Source of the DNA: Osmia lignaria lignaria
Taxonomy: Eukaryota; Arthropoda; Insecta; Hymenoptera; Megachilidae
Direction of reading: 5' to 3'
DNA: 64,000 nt
NCBI RefSeq assembly: GCF_051020975.1
Contig: NC_135045.1
Coordinates: 9,550,501-9,614,500 of the forward strand
The notes under the pieces are model-generated. The model made no database searches and had not been told where the DNA came from. It was given only the letters and a program-made list of their open reading frames with translations. Of this stretch, positions 49,285-62,532 are shown piece after piece. Within the stretch, counting starts at the first letter, position 1. Every line of letters begins with the position of its first letter. A program made the translations under genes and the position numbers.

Positions 49285-52205
49285 AAAGCAATTAAAATTA
49301 CATACAAAGGCGGCTTAATTATCGCGATATCGGTACGAGGAATTTAGACGTTCCTCAGCGAGTTTTGTAGAAACGAACGGAAGTGAAAACTTCCTGGAAA
49401 GTTATTGGCAGAACCGATACATTCAATATTGAATTTTCGTAACATCCTCGGATATCTAACGGTGATGAAATATCAATAGAAGAAACGCGAGGGTCGTCCG
49501 CGAGGTCGGTCGAGGTGTCTGTTTGAACTTGCACAATCTTTCGTACGTTTTCAACGAAGCTGGAAGGAAGAATCAATATTTGGAAACTCTGGTAACGTTA
49601 GGTGCTAAAGACCCATGGGCTAATGGGGTTTACAATTATCGTTAATAAATCAACAAACTTTGCGATTTGTATCCTTCGGATCGTAAAGTTCAAGGTGCGA
49701 ATAGGTAGCTTAAAAAGGAACGAATAATTTGCACGGTAGAAAAGGTGTTTAAAGTTCGTATTGAACAAATATTGCTTTCTTATTTCTTCAGCGGTATAAT
49801 TTATCCTAATACAATATTCAATCGTTTAACTAACAGCCAATTTCAATCCTTTTAATTAACTCGAGCCGGCAATGTCATCAGTTGGTAGAAGTATCGCAAG
49901 ATTAATCGCGGGCTCGGTTAATTCCATAATTAGACAAGCATTGTTGCAAACCGCGAGCTTCACGATCCCTCTTCCTTTTACCTAGCGGCGTCTCTGTCGA
50001 TTTTATTCCAGCTAGTCGCAGGTGAAAATCCCGGCTGGCCTTGTGTCTGATTGCTGCAACCACCTAACCGACGACGTTCGTTACCGAATTATCTTTTACT
50101 TTGCTGAACAACCCGCATACCTCACGGTTAATTAAGTATTCCGCATAATGTTGCAAATGATGGGTTGCCTTTTGTCGTTTCACAGCCGATCATTATTCTC
50201 TTCTAATGATCGATCGACGATTCGAAACGATAGCTGTCGCGATCATCGGATTCGTTGAGATTCAATTCGAAGCCATTTATCGTTCTCTTGAGAAACTGAT
50301 TTCTATTCAAGTAGCGATCGTTCGCGTGCTTCTGATCTGCAAAGCTATTGATGAAATCGACCGGGGTTAAAGGAATCGATACTGAATTCATGAAAACATT
50401 AGACTACGAGTGTATTAGCAAATAATGAGCTGAATTTTGTATATTACTAATTTTTTAAATGAAAATTTGAGTTGATAAAATTAATACCTGCTACCACATT
50501 TGAGAGTAAAACTCATGTAAGGAGCTATAGAGAGTATTTTTCACAAGAGGAGGCAAGTCTAGTCTCTATTCACCATTAGTGCATTTATAGACATCAGAGG
50601 AGGTCAGGTGCATACCGGTTTCCACCCGGAAGTATTTATCAACTTTAACTGCAAGCAGTTGCATCGTGAAAGCCTAGGAACTCGATAAGAGATTATGCTA
50701 TCAAATTTTAAGTACCTAGGTAATTTAGAAAAAATTGAAATCACTCGAAAATAGTACAATATTTGCGATAATTCAAATTATTTTACAAACGAGAGTATAA
50801 ATACGAGTTCATCGCGTACGTGTTGCTCGTCCAGTTGCATTTTGTCGCGTGTACCAGCAGCGATGGTTTAACGAACCGATCGAAGGTCGACCATCGATTT
50901 TCACACGATCGACTACGCGAGTGCACGGCAGGTTCTCTCTAGATCGCCGTTTATCTTCGTACGCGGTCGTCGTATCGGTGCAACTTTAATCGAAAGAAGC
51001 AACAGAGAAATTGCAGTGCATCTTGAACTGTATCTTTCGATAAATTGCTCTAGCTTCATTAGAGACAATCTACGTAGCTCGTTCTTTAATTAAAGACTGT
51101 GTTCAAATCTACCTGTTGCATATGTAGAAGATAATATTTTTCAATTCGCCATTTGAATCAACTTAGAAGAAAATATAAAAGATTTCGTACAAATCTTGTT
51201 CGAAATTAAAAGGCAGAAGCCTCGAGGTACACTCGACCCGTGTACCACCTTATTGGTGCACCGGACACCGATGCAACCTGGATACTGGATGCAACTCGGT
51301 AGGTTGAACTCGCGTGGCAGCTCGTGACTCGTGCATCGACAAATCGAGCCCGACTTTCGCACGACCCGCATATCCCACCGATACGGTTTCCGTTGCATCG
51401 TCGTCGGGCTCATCGTGACTTACCATACCCTCATGCCGCTCGTGGTGAGAGCTGTGCACGATGCACCTAAACACAGGCCAGGGACAGAATTCTCTCGGAA
51501 AAGTTGGTGATAAATGCAGATATGCGGTAGCAGGGGGAGAGGGAAACACGCAAATGCAATATACCCTCATCTACCACGGGCAAAGAACACTTTAGAGGAT
51601 CTAGGAACACGTAGTGCAGGGTTGCTTGCTTAGAAATCGATTTGGAAGGAGAGGACTCGAAAACGATCTTAACGCTAGGTTGCTCATTAAGGATTCATGA
51701 TGCAAATTTGCAATCATTTATTTTCTAAATCTCAGAACCAGATCTCCAAGTTTTCCTCTTTCGTTATATATTTTAAACATTTACACTTATGGTCCTCGAC
51801 AACCTGTATCGTACCTGTTCGTATGTTACTATCATTATTGCCGATTGCAAATAGCGAGACACGTGAAAATAGTATCAAGCAAGGTAGTAAGATAAACTTA
51901 TCAGCTACCACGTTGCACCGGAAGTCGGAATGTGTACCGTGATTATCGTGACAGCCGGACGGCTACGGTGCATATAGTGGTGGGACGTAAAATTTGCATA
52001 GACGGAAACTTTTGTTGGCTGGGATGCTTCGTCGAGCTTTCTATGCCGCGGGCCCTTCTCGTATCTAGATTCGTCTTTGACCATGATGCTCTCTGCGTAT
52101 GTTGTAACCGCTCGTACGTGGGGATAAGACGCGTTTGCAAGCATAAACGGTGCGCAGATGGTTGTTTGATAATGTCCACGGAAATGCGGTACCGGCGGTA
52201 GGTGC
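49285..52205. other. Non-coding stretch, no gene seen
   Basis: Unique DNA. 50400-50480 is AT-rich; 51200-51560 is more GC-rich with antisense-overlapping frames up to 106 codons. A possible TATA box lies at 50796. No gene was recognised. Confidence 0.5.
50796..50836 (+). promoter_or_regulatory. Weak core-promoter candidate (TATA plus CCAGTT)
   Basis: GAGTATAAATACGAG has a consensus TATA box (50796-50803); an initiator-like CCAGTTG follows with its A at 50833, about 37 bases from the first T, slightly longer than the usual ~30. No convincing downstream reading frame was found. Confidence 0.2.
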
Positions 52206-52211
52206 ACCGAG

Positions 52212-52230
52212 GTTATCAGTCGCTGATAAC
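52212..52230. promoter_or_regulatory. Paired GATA palindrome GTTATCAG-TCG-CTGATAAC
   Basis: A perfect 8-bp inverted repeat with a 3-base centre creates two head-to-head GATAAC sites. GATA zinc-finger factors can bind paired inverted sites, so a regulatory role is plausible, but nothing nearby identifies a target gene. Confidence 0.35.
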
Positions 52231-54440
52231 GACACGCAGGCGTGAACCTTGTTGCCTTCTTGAAACAGGATGCCTCGTTAGTGCCGCAAGAATGGTAGGT
52301 TGGTGTACCAACATTTTCTTGGATTTTTCACTTAAGGAAACAAGCAGAGTTAATAATCTTTGTGAATTCTTGCAATATTTTTAATACAAGTTGATAGAAT
52401 TTTATTTTAGTAATTAATAATAAGTTCACAAATATCTTTAATGCTTCTGTAATTAACCGCCTTCTGAGTAATTAACTATGATACCCCTTTCTATGTTAAA
52501 TTCTTAGAGCTGTGATAATTATTACTGAAATTCCAAGAGGTAATTAAGAATCAAGGTTGTGATACTCTTTGAAACACCTATCATACCACTGAATAAAAGT
52601 TAGACATCATAGTGTTAATTATTGATCACGCTATGAAACTAATACCTCCACTGTTAATTTGATTGACGTTTACCATCAAAGGTAATTTAATCACTCTGAC
52701 GTCACTCTCCATCAGTTAGTAGTCAAATCGATCATTCGTCACGAGATCCTTTCAGCTTCGTCGGCTTTTAGACGGTTTTTACGAGCATTAATGACGCGTT
52801 TGAACGCGGAAGAGTACGATCTCTTTGCGCAGAATGTTTTCAGTGAGCACTAAACTCGGTAGTGTATTCTTTACGAGGAAGAATCAATTACCAGAGGAAT
52901 TTCGTGTGCAGAAATGGTTATGTAAGTCTTCAGAAAACCATCAACCTCTCAGCGCAAAGAGAAATCAGAGACAAAGACGAATTCAAGAATTATAACTTTA
53001 TTTCTTTTTATGTAATAACCTTTGTCTGGAAATTCATCTTCCATATAAAACCCTCTTCTCATTCTCCCTGAAAGGATAAAAATGCGAAGAGGAAAAAAGG
53101 TAGCCGAAGGTTTGGATGAGGCATCGCTAGCCAGTAGGTATCAAGCTTATACGATGCACGAGCTCTTGATCCTTGAACGCAATGAATAAATGTAAATTCA
53201 GCCCCGTAATAATTGCTTTACAGGGGTACCCACCACTGTAATCACTTTAATAGCCGCTTCTTGCCGTCTAGCTGCAGCGCGATGCGCCGCGTTGAATTAA
53301 TGGTGCCTTTTACGAGACCCTTATCTGTGTGCTGTTCCTCTTACGTTCTGCGTGCATGCACATGACTGACTTCTTCGAGGCGGAATGAAAAAAGAAAGAA
53401 AAATGGAAAACAAAGATCAACGGCAAAACAGCGTACCTATGTGTATCATGACTACTTTAGCTCTCTTGAATTGAATTTATTGTGACTGAAAGTGAAGGAA
53501 ATTTTAACAAATAATAAGCATCATCGAAATTCTGAAACTTAAAAATTCATGGTTCTGCTTCGAGGAAGATCTCTTCTTAAATTTATTATTCATGAAAGCG
53601 AAGCGTTAATCCGTGGTCCCAAATGTGTTCGAACAACCACGCGATGGTTACAGGATCGTTTGTCGGACGTTAAATTCGAGCGCAATTACCGAGAGGGAAA
53701 TTTATCGCACAGGTGAACGCACTGGTTCGCCAGCAGATTGAAACTGAGAATCGATCGAGGAGTTACATAATTTTCTTGGGTAATCAGGATGCGACGCGGC
53801 ATGAAGTGATTGTAGGTAAACCGATCGAGCATAAATTTAGGATCGTGAAATTGCATCGAATCGATCATTCCTTTTTGATTGCAATCAGTGTCCGTAATTA
53901 AATAATCAATTTTTTCAAAGCACTCACACCGCTCATTGTTTCTTTATCTGGGAGACGCGAAGAGAATCCGAGGAACGAAACATTCGATGGACCATTCCGT
54001 TTTTCACAAAAGCGTAAGAACCAGTTTGTCGCATAGAACGAAATAAATTATCCTCACTGTACGAAGAAACCTCACGGTCTTGCGATTCCGGCAGACGCGG
54101 CGCCAATTAAAAGTAAATACTCGCCCCGAGTTTCTTGTTACTCCCGCGTCACGAGCACTCATTATTGAGAATCAGCCTCAATAGTTAACGTGTTACGAGC
54201 ACTTTGATACCCTCCTGGTATTCTCGTGAAATTCTTAAACTCCTCGTACAACGCCGCAATTCCTTGCGAAACGATCGCACTTGTTAGCAGATTGGTGAAC
54301 ACTCTGCTCTCTTTGAAACGTCTTAACGTCCTGACATTTTATCTCTAAATTAGTCGAACGACAATTCTCACTGATCATTACGTTATCATATTCGTTATGT
54401 TCATCTTGAGACGCTTTAAATGAAAATGGTCAATTTCAAT
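52231..54440. other. Non-coding stretch, no gene seen
   Basis: 52380-52640 is AT-rich; 53220-53320 has a locally GC-rich segment. Short frames on both strands carry no motif. Confidence 0.5.
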
Positions 54441-57400
54441 CCATAAAGAGGAAGATTGCATTTTCAGAAGTGCATGTGCATTTCGCAATTGCACTTTTTT
54501 TTGAAATGGAATCGTAGTTTTGTTTTTGATCGAATCTTCAGGGATGCCGGTTCCCAGGTCCCTGCGGGGCTCGATGACGAGGAGAAGCCATTCGTTTCGG
54601 GCGTCACACTTACAATGAATCCTTAAATTATCCTCCGCCTTGACGACAGCAGAAGAAACGTTCGCGTCCTTGCGCCGCGGTAGCCGGCACGCGTGTACAG
54701 CCACGCTGGCTCCAATTAAAATAAATGCGTTCGCTGCTTTTCTTGTCACCGTTCCGAGCGTTGAGCGCGGCATCTCGTCAGCTTCCCTCTTCGCTCCGCT
54801 CTGTTTCTCCTCGACGTTTTCTTCCTACGTGTACATCTTTACGCCAGGACGATCATTGATGTACCGATCGTAGTGCTCGAAAGCTATATCGAGAAGATTC
54901 AAGACAGAAACCTTTTTGATTCTTCATTTTAGTCCTGACAAATTTTCGTTTGTATTCAGAATAGATCAAATTTGTGAATTTTTATAATAGGTGATTGCCT
55001 CGGATAATCGTTTAAGATTCATTGAGAACTCGAATATCGATAGGAGGATGGTTTAATGTTGGTCGGTACATCATATACAGAGATGATTATCGAGGCGGAC
55101 AAGCAATCGTGAAAAGGTACGAGCTGCTAGAGCGTGAAGGGTTGTCCGTACGATTTTGCAGTGTCAGAATATAAATGATCCCGCGGCACGGCTGTTTGAA
55201 ATGTCTCCAAGTATCTAACTTGACGCTTGTTAAAAAATGAATGAAGAATGAGGCAGACATCGGAGTCAAATTGAAATCAATATTTTTGAGTATCCTTCAA
55301 TGAATTCGCGCCTAAGGATGTAATAACACGTCCGCATTAATACGTGCCTGAGAATGCAAACTGTAGATCATGAATTCATCAACCCTTTTACAATTTTCCT
55401 CATTCATTTTCAAACCAGGTCCAACATCGAGGCATGTCCTAAAAATAAAGCAACACTCTCTCTCCAAACTTGAGTGTAACTTTGCATCACCGAAGTACAA
55501 GATACCTTCCCTCGAATCTGTCTCTTGTTTCGTCGAATAAAAAAAAAATGCTGACCGCCGTCCGACAAGCACGCATGTGTCCCATAACTCGGGAACCGAG
55601 GACACCGTCAGAATTTGAGGCAGCGTTTTCGCTCACACGTTTTCTGCGGTCGTTTCCTCGGCCGTACCGGTGCCACGCATTCTTGAGCCAGTTAAACGTC
55701 ATGACGCGCAAACGAACCACCGTGGATTCCGGCCGTCTCTTCGTCCCTCTTTTCCTATGCCCCTCGTCAGGGTATACACACGGCATAGGTTGAGGTTGCC
55801 GCACGCAGCGTGGACGAAGGTGAACGACACTCTTGGCATTGACCACTTCTGTCGCTGGCGTACGGTTGCCGCAAAACGACACACGCGGGTAGATCTTTCA
55901 AGCTTTTTGCTACGTCGTCCAACTTGTGGAAATTACGCTGCTCCGTGGAGACGAGGGTGCCGCTCACCGATCCCCGATCTAAAATCCTCTCTCCTTCGGT
56001 AACCGATTACCGTGGAAAAAAAAGGAAACGACACCGCGACAACGGAGGGTCCTTTCGACGCGACATTTTTACGCGAGGCACATCGTTAACGCGTTGGACA
56101 CAGGGGGGTCATTGATGACTAGCATCACAAATTTAATATAGTAGAATAAAGAAGATATTATATTTAGGGTAGCAAGTGAGATTCTTCAATAGATTTAGCG
56201 CTGATTAAACAGAAGGATGATTGAATAAACCTTGGATTGCATTTCTGATAATTCCAGGTAGTAGATTTATCCGTTCATCTTGCCAATGGTTTATATCTGA
56301 TAGCATAAGAGAATAGGGTATCCAGGAAAGATCATTGAATGATTTATCTCCGGATCATCGGCCATGAAATCAATTATCATATTAAACAAATGAAAGATAT
56401 ACCTGAAGATAAATTGTGTCTGCTTGTCTTTAGGTTAATTAGGAGAACATCTCAGGATTATGATCCTTGACCCTTATTATGTTTCTCTGAAGTCTGAAAG
56501 TATTTTAAAAACTACATACGATGAATCACTGTCCGAAGAAAGTCGGTATTACGTAAAGATCATTCTTTTTTGTCACTTTAGGTTTCACGAATTTTCTATC
56601 GCATCTGTATTTATATCATTCTATTTCTACGCGTCTCGTTACGTCTTCGGGTGTCCCTTTACGTCCCCTTTATGTCTCCGAAGGGTCCGTTCGCCGATGA
56701 GGTTCGACGGACTTTAAGGCCGACTCCCGTCACAGATGCGGACATTTAAATAAGCTTCGAACCGCTTTGTCGAATCCGATGGACGTCGGATTAACCCACG
56801 AAATCCCTTGGTCATGGTTGACCGAATAAAAAATCGAGCACGCGAGCCATGTCAAGCGGTGTTCGATAGATTTAGGCGCTGGTGAATGGACAGCGTTTAG
56901 AATCGAATCGAAAGGGTGAAGTATCCGAAGAATGTTTTTCAGTGAAATTGATTGTTTATCTTTCCATTATCAATCTATTTACGAATCCATCAGACAACCA
57001 TTCTATCCAAATCGAATTCAAGAATATGACGCGTCTTGGTAAAGAAAACGACGTCCAAGATAGTAGACGTCCTTCGCGATCCGGATAGTCCTCTCGCTTT
57101 CGGTAAAAGCGTCACGCTTTCAACGAGAGGTCTTATTTCTTCGTGGAAGCTCTCGGTCCCGGCGGCGACTTCTGGATTTCGTGCGCGTGTAAAAGCCGTC
57201 GATCGACGACATGGAAAGCAGCGTCGCGACGGGAATATTGATCAGGGTCCGGACGGAATAATCGGGCCCCGTCTCGCGGATTCTGGGTCCCTCGCGCCAC
57301 TGCCTTTGACATAAGTGCCGCGTCGTTATCTCGGCTCCTCCATAAAATGCAAAAGGCAAGAAAGCGAAATCGTGGCTGGCCGGATGGTAACGAATGGCTT

Positions 57401-59220
57401 GCACGTAGCGGCCGAAAGAAAATTGAATCAGGTGGCCACGAGGTGTCATTTAAATATACATGAAGCTGAATGATGAGTTTGGCATAGCCCGACGTGACTA
57501 CCAGAGTCTGCGAACTTCGCTGCCACTGTCCTCAGGGAATTCCTGATTATACGAGCTGCCTTTGGTATGCTTGCAATTTTTTTTTCTTTTGTTAAATAAA
57601 AATTCAAGCGAGTTTACATCGAAGTTCCATGTAAAGAAATTAAGAACACGTATGATGCAGTCGATGCACTTGAGGCAGCTGCAACGAGGATAATTGAACA
57701 GCAATAAAAATTGTAAATGGAATTCTTCTGAAGGGACAAGGCAGGTGTACGAGATTGCCATTAGATGATAAATTCAATTATTGCGATTGATCAGACACCG
57801 CGATTCGAATGCAAATATATTACAAGGTGAGTTTCTTAAGAAGTGCTTCGAATGAAACCTTTGCAATTATTCCTTAGAAAACGAGGCAAATCGGCCATCG
57901 CCTATTGCATTTACGATACTAAAAGATATCGTATGGTGTACTAAAATTGTCCTGACGTGGCTTCGGTGTACCAAGAAAATATTGTCAAATGAGTCATTCG
58001 ATGATCAGAGCGATTCCCAGAAAAGTGAGTGTAACTTAGTGAAATGCAAAGAAGGGATCTTCGTCACTTCAAAATGCACTAGGTTTAAATTATTATTACA
58101 CTAAGAATGCAAAGTGACATATTGAAAGTTCAAATAAAAAATTTCTAATTAATCGACGCACATATGGCACAGGAATTTCTCATTAATCCACATACTTACA
58201 CATTTATAAATGACATCGTTAAATACGTCCACGAAAGTGTGTCGAATAGAGTGAACAAGGGTACAACAAAAACAAAATCATTTACTGATTTACCGAAAAC
58301 CGAATCCCTGACAATTTTCGGCAAATGCAGCGTGGCGTGCGCAACGTTAAACAACTTTCAGCCCATCTCATCGTGACACGTCAATATACTCGTCGAACAA
58401 GATTTTCTTTTATCCCCGTTTCCGCCGATAAATCAAGCGAAATGCACCTTCATCACGGCGGCTTAGCGACGATCAAACACCTTTCTTCATCAGCCGCATT
58501 TGTCGCGCTTCATTCATGCACAAATATTTTTCCCCGCGTTCAGCCGAGCTTCGTCGTACCGATCGAGCGTGGCGAACTCGTTCGTCCCGCTTTACGCGTA
58601 TGACCCACTGAATAATTGAAACGTGCACGCCGTCTTTACGAACTTTGATCGTAAGCGTGATTCACGAGGCGAAGTCGGCCGTATCGGTAAAGTAGCCTTG
58701 AATGATCAACGAGGAAGGCCAAGGTGAGTACCGCGAACCTTCCCTTCGGCAAGTAATGGAAACGAACGCGACCGGCTTTACCTCTTCTCTGTTCAGGATA
58801 ATTACGGGCACGTTGATTTTTCCAAAGGTACCACGCTACTCATCATCCGTCGACGCGTGGCTACCTGCTGGGCGAATCGCGGGAAACGCGTACGTCTTGA
58901 CGAGCTTTACGCGCGCTCTTCGACGCCCGTCGCGATAATGACATTCGAATTTTACGCCTTCGGGATATTACATCGTTGCTCGATGCCACGGTGCGGCTCC
59001 TTCTGCGCTTCTTTTCACTGTTATTTATGCGACTGACAGAAGAAAAGATACTTTGAGCGAAGATAGGCATTCTGATTCTAATTTTATTTCAAACAAGAAT
59101 GAGGATTAAAATTACTTAAAATTACTTTCTTGATTTACTCACTGTTTTCTATTTCATACAATTAAGATATTCTGATAACATTCCTTGCTGAGGAAATAAA
59201 CGACGAGAGGTGAACTTTCG
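54440..59220. other. Non-coding stretch, CpG-rich in parts
   Basis: 54540-54800, 55550-56110, 57040-57320 and 58530-58940 are CpG-dense and hold overlapping frames up to 131 codons on both strands with no domain. A strong donor, AAG|GTGAGTA, at 58723 follows a short ATG frame (MINEEGQ, from 58702) but has no supported partner exon. 56130-56420 and 58080-58210 are AT-rich. Confidence 0.5.
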
Positions 59221-59271
59221 AGACAGATGGTTGAGTTTCCTTTTGTTATAACATTCACGATAGAGGGGGAG

Positions 59272-59310
59272 TATAAAAGCATCAGGGTGGATACCGGTAG
59301 TAACTCGTCA
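59272..59310 (+). promoter_or_regulatory. TATA-box candidate
   Basis: GAGTATAAAAGC has a textbook TATAAAAG at 59272-59279. An initiator-like GTCAATT has its A at 59310, 38 bases on, a little far. The first ATG with a good context (GGGAAGATGG, 59431) opens only a 33-codon frame before a stop. It could serve a short transcript, a spliced leader exon, or be chance. Confidence 0.25.
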
Positions 59311-61140
59311 ATTTTTCTGACCGCGTGCAACTCGTCATTCGTTGACGTTGAAATCCACCGAGTGCAGCGCGGCGCCTACACGCTTTGACGGCCACTCCAC
59401 ACTTTGCATAATCATCCAGACACGTGGGAAGATGGACGCGTCCGGTACAAGAAACGCTGGTTTTTTCAACCTAACGGATAGGCGTTCCCTGAAGATTGAC
59501 AATAGGGTCAATCAAAGGATCATCCTTTGAGTTTTATTTAATTACCAATAGTAACAACAGCTTATAATTATTTCGGATTTGAATTTCTCGACTTGACAAG
59601 CGAGAAAAATTTGAAGGGAGCATGTTAGTAACGGGACCATTAGCTTCTATTATTCCGTCGGTTTATGGGAGGAAGTCATTACCGCATGCAGATTCGTGGC
59701 GGCCGAAGGCCGAAGGGCAATCTCCGGTATAGAAAAAGGTTTTGTATCCAGCTACTTCGAGCGAAGAAGAGAAGACGGCGGAACGCGTGAATCCACGGTG
59801 AATTAAATTGAGGCTGCGAGCCGAGACGGACGTTCAATTTTTCGTGATTGCCTGTCCGTCATGGAATTTCGCGTCTGAGGACCGGCAGTCGTTTCTTTTT
59901 TCTTTTTCATTCTCAAGCTGCTCCTCCGAATCGCAGAACACTGTGTCGATCGACGCGTTAACGAGCCGCCTAATTATTTATAAAATCATTGCGTCTCGAA
60001 CACGAAGAAGAAATTTCCATTGAGCAATTGAAACTATCCTGAAGGAATCGATGGAACGGAATCCACGATAAGGTGGCGAGTTTACAAAGGACGCGTCTCG
60101 CTGTAGTCCCGTGAATCCGTTGTAAACTATGCGGTGACACGAGTTCGAGCGTTTCAGAATAGATGCACGCATGCGCCAACGTGAAATACCAGGCCTGGCA
60201 ATTACAGAATTTCTGTCGATTTTTCATTTCCCGTCCAGCATTGTTTTCCATCCGGGCTCCGGGCTCTTCGGGGAATGCAATGGACCGGCGAAGAGAAACA
60301 CGTGGCCGCGGCAACCTCCTCGGAAACCCTTATAGGTCCGTAGTAAATAGCAAGGAAAGGGAAAAAGAGAAGAAAAAGAAAAAATAGCTGACAATGGTTT
60401 GTGCGGATACCAGGATGAACAGATGGCCACGTAGCCTTTAGGCAATTTACGATTCCTTCGAATCGTACTTCGCCTCTCTCCTTGTTTTCTTTCGCTATAC
60501 CGTCTCCTTCTTCTTTTCCAAAGCGGGGACCGGCGATACTTGTTCACGAATTCTTCCCCTTTTCGTTCCTCCCTTCGAGGCCCGGCGAGCTTTACACGAA
60601 ACGCGGTTTCGCGGACGATGTAAATTCCGTGGCTGGAGTCACGATGGCGCCCATGAGCCGTAAAATCTCTTTTGTTCTATCGGTTTCCTTTGGTACCTTT
60701 GTTTCTTCAATTCATGTCCACCTTTAAAAATGTCCCCTCTCTTAAATACTGCTACGTTCCAAAATTCCACAGCTCAATCAAGACTCGATTCGTCAATAAA
60801 AAAGGAATTCAACTGTCGTAATTTCATGGTCCGGTGATTGGATGTTTGGTCACAGTAGTGATCCGAACAATTGCTCCTCCATGCTGACCAGCTGTCGAAT
60901 TCGTAGACAGCACCCATTAGGATCCGAGGAAGTTAGACAGAGAATGCTGGTCGATGACTCGGATAGTTTAACACGTTGACTAAAACATCGAGTCTCATGA
61001 TTATTCAAGGGTGATGACGGAACAAAGAGTCCGAGAAAGGTCGTTGCATTCTAGACGATCCTTATACGATCGAAGCTGTACGCAGCATTGTCCGAGGCGT
61101 TTTTCTAGCCGACGAAAGAGCCTCCTCTCGCGCGAGTTAT
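59311..61140. other. Non-coding stretch, no gene seen
   Basis: Moderately GC-rich. A purine-rich run is at 60350-60386 and further purine-rich DNA lies beyond this stretch at 61958-62020. Frames reach 114 codons (minus, 59970-60314) and overlap others; none is recognised. Confidence 0.5.
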
Positions 61141-61145
61141 ATAAC

Positions 61146-61238
61146 AAAATGGCTGCACCTTTTCTACCGGGACGTCGGTGGTCGTCCGTGTGTGCGTACT
61201 ATGGTGGAAGGAAGGGTTCTATGGTGACTCTACGTTAG
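61146..61238 (+). other. YY1/Pho-like motif overlapping a short ATG frame
   Basis: AAAATGGCTGC (61146-61156) matches the YY1/Pleiohomeotic core, a motif that often sits at the 5' end of housekeeping transcripts and can overlap the start codon. Its ATG, in a good context (ACAAAATGG), opens a 30-codon frame (MAAPFLPGRRWSSV...) ending at 61236-61238. The setting is CpG-rich. It could be a leader exon or promoter, but the peptide is unrecognised and there is no supporting splice site. Confidence 0.25.
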
Positions 61239-62505
61239 GCTAGGTTAAGTCGGTTGGGTCTTTAACCGAGGCGAGGGAATGCCAGCGAAGCGTAGAGCCG
61301 AGTTATCATCTCGCTCGTACGAGTGAATGAGCCCGTTCGCGCGTTACCGCACTTCCTTCCGTTCCGGATCATTACACTTTTTGTCTCTATCGTCGATGAA
61401 ACTTCCTGAACGTTCTAGTCCAATCTGAAATTCATTCGGCGAAAGCAATTAAGCAGCTGGAGAACGAATTCGTTTCCCAACGATTCAGGTTTCGCAAGGC
61501 AGATTCAATTTCGAGGCTCCGAATGGAATGGTTAACTGCTCGTGGCGAGGTCCCGGTCGTTTCGACGGGTCAAACGTAACGAGAAACGTCTGGCAAGAAA
61601 CGGCGAATTCGATTTTTATTCGACCGAACAATAGGTGATTTAGCGTTAGCGATGGGAACGCGTATCGTCGGATAATTTTATCTGTTTATTTTATAAACAC
61701 CACTCGGTCTGACCATGTCGTACCGCATCTCCTTTCAACGCGTCTGTTAAGCAACTCTCGGAGTTAACATTATTTACTATTCGTTAGAATTATAAATTTT
61801 AACAATGAAATTTTCCAAAATCTTCACCGATGAAATTCAGGAAACTCAGGAGTGCTGCAGGCAATCGTTATCGTTCTCTGTACGTAGGAAAACGTCGACA
61901 CTGTTGATATACAGGCAGTTCCGGCTGCTGGAATCACAGGACGATAGAAACAGGCGAGATGGGAAAAAACGACAGGAAGAAAAGACGAGGAGACGAAGAG
62001 GAGGATGGAAAGAAATAGTGGTGCCTGGCGAACGCGTATGCGGCTCGCTTCGTTTCTCTTCAACGCTCGGGAATGGCTGGAGCTAAACTTATGTACCGGT
62101 CGCTCGCAACTCTCTCGCTACGGTTATAGCGCTGCCGTGCTCGAAGAATGTTGCTGAGGAATCATAGACGGACGTGCTGCGAGTGACTACCACGCAAAAG
62201 GACATTAGAGAACTAGGCTCGAGAGCGCCGCGCCGCTTCCTACGGCCCATTCTACTCGTTCCCGTGACTCTTACAATCTTTCTCTTAGACCGTGTGTACA
62301 CATCCCTCCGTACTCTTTCTTCACGTTCGACGGGAAAATTGAAATGCACGCTACCTTCTCGCGGAAGGAGGTTTTTTTATATACCTTGGAAAGGAGCCAA
62401 CTGTTTGTGTACCTCGTGCGTCGAGCGGTTTAGAGTTCAATAATTTCTCTGGTTAGACGTTCTCCTCTCTTTGAAGATTGCTCAACAGATCGGTCTTGTT
62501 GATTC
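61239..62505. other. Non-coding stretch, CpG-rich
   Basis: CpG-rich, with purine-rich DNA at 61958-62020 and overlapping frames on both strands under 95 codons. The segment may be promoter-proximal or 5'-UTR-like, but no start site is identifiable. Confidence 0.45.
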
Positions 62506-62509
62506 TCTT

Positions 62510-62532
62510 CCAGGTGCTTGAGATTCACCTGG
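62510..62532. promoter_or_regulatory. Inverted E-box pair CCAGGTG-N9-CACCTGG
   Basis: Perfect 7-bp arms place CAGGTG and CACCTG, E2-box sites of the Snail/ZEB and some bHLH types, head to head nine bases apart. The left arm also overlaps an acceptor-like CTCTTCCAG ending at 62513. Both readings are motif-level only. Confidence 0.3.

Noticed and set aside
53400..53420. Short A/G-rich runs here and elsewhere considered as retrotransposon poly(A) tails
   Set aside because: No upstream retroelement sequence or target-site duplications.
61228..61252. TTAGGCTAGGTTAAG resembling the insect TTAGG telomere repeat
   Set aside because: Only about two imperfect units; too short and degenerate to call an interstitial telomere array.
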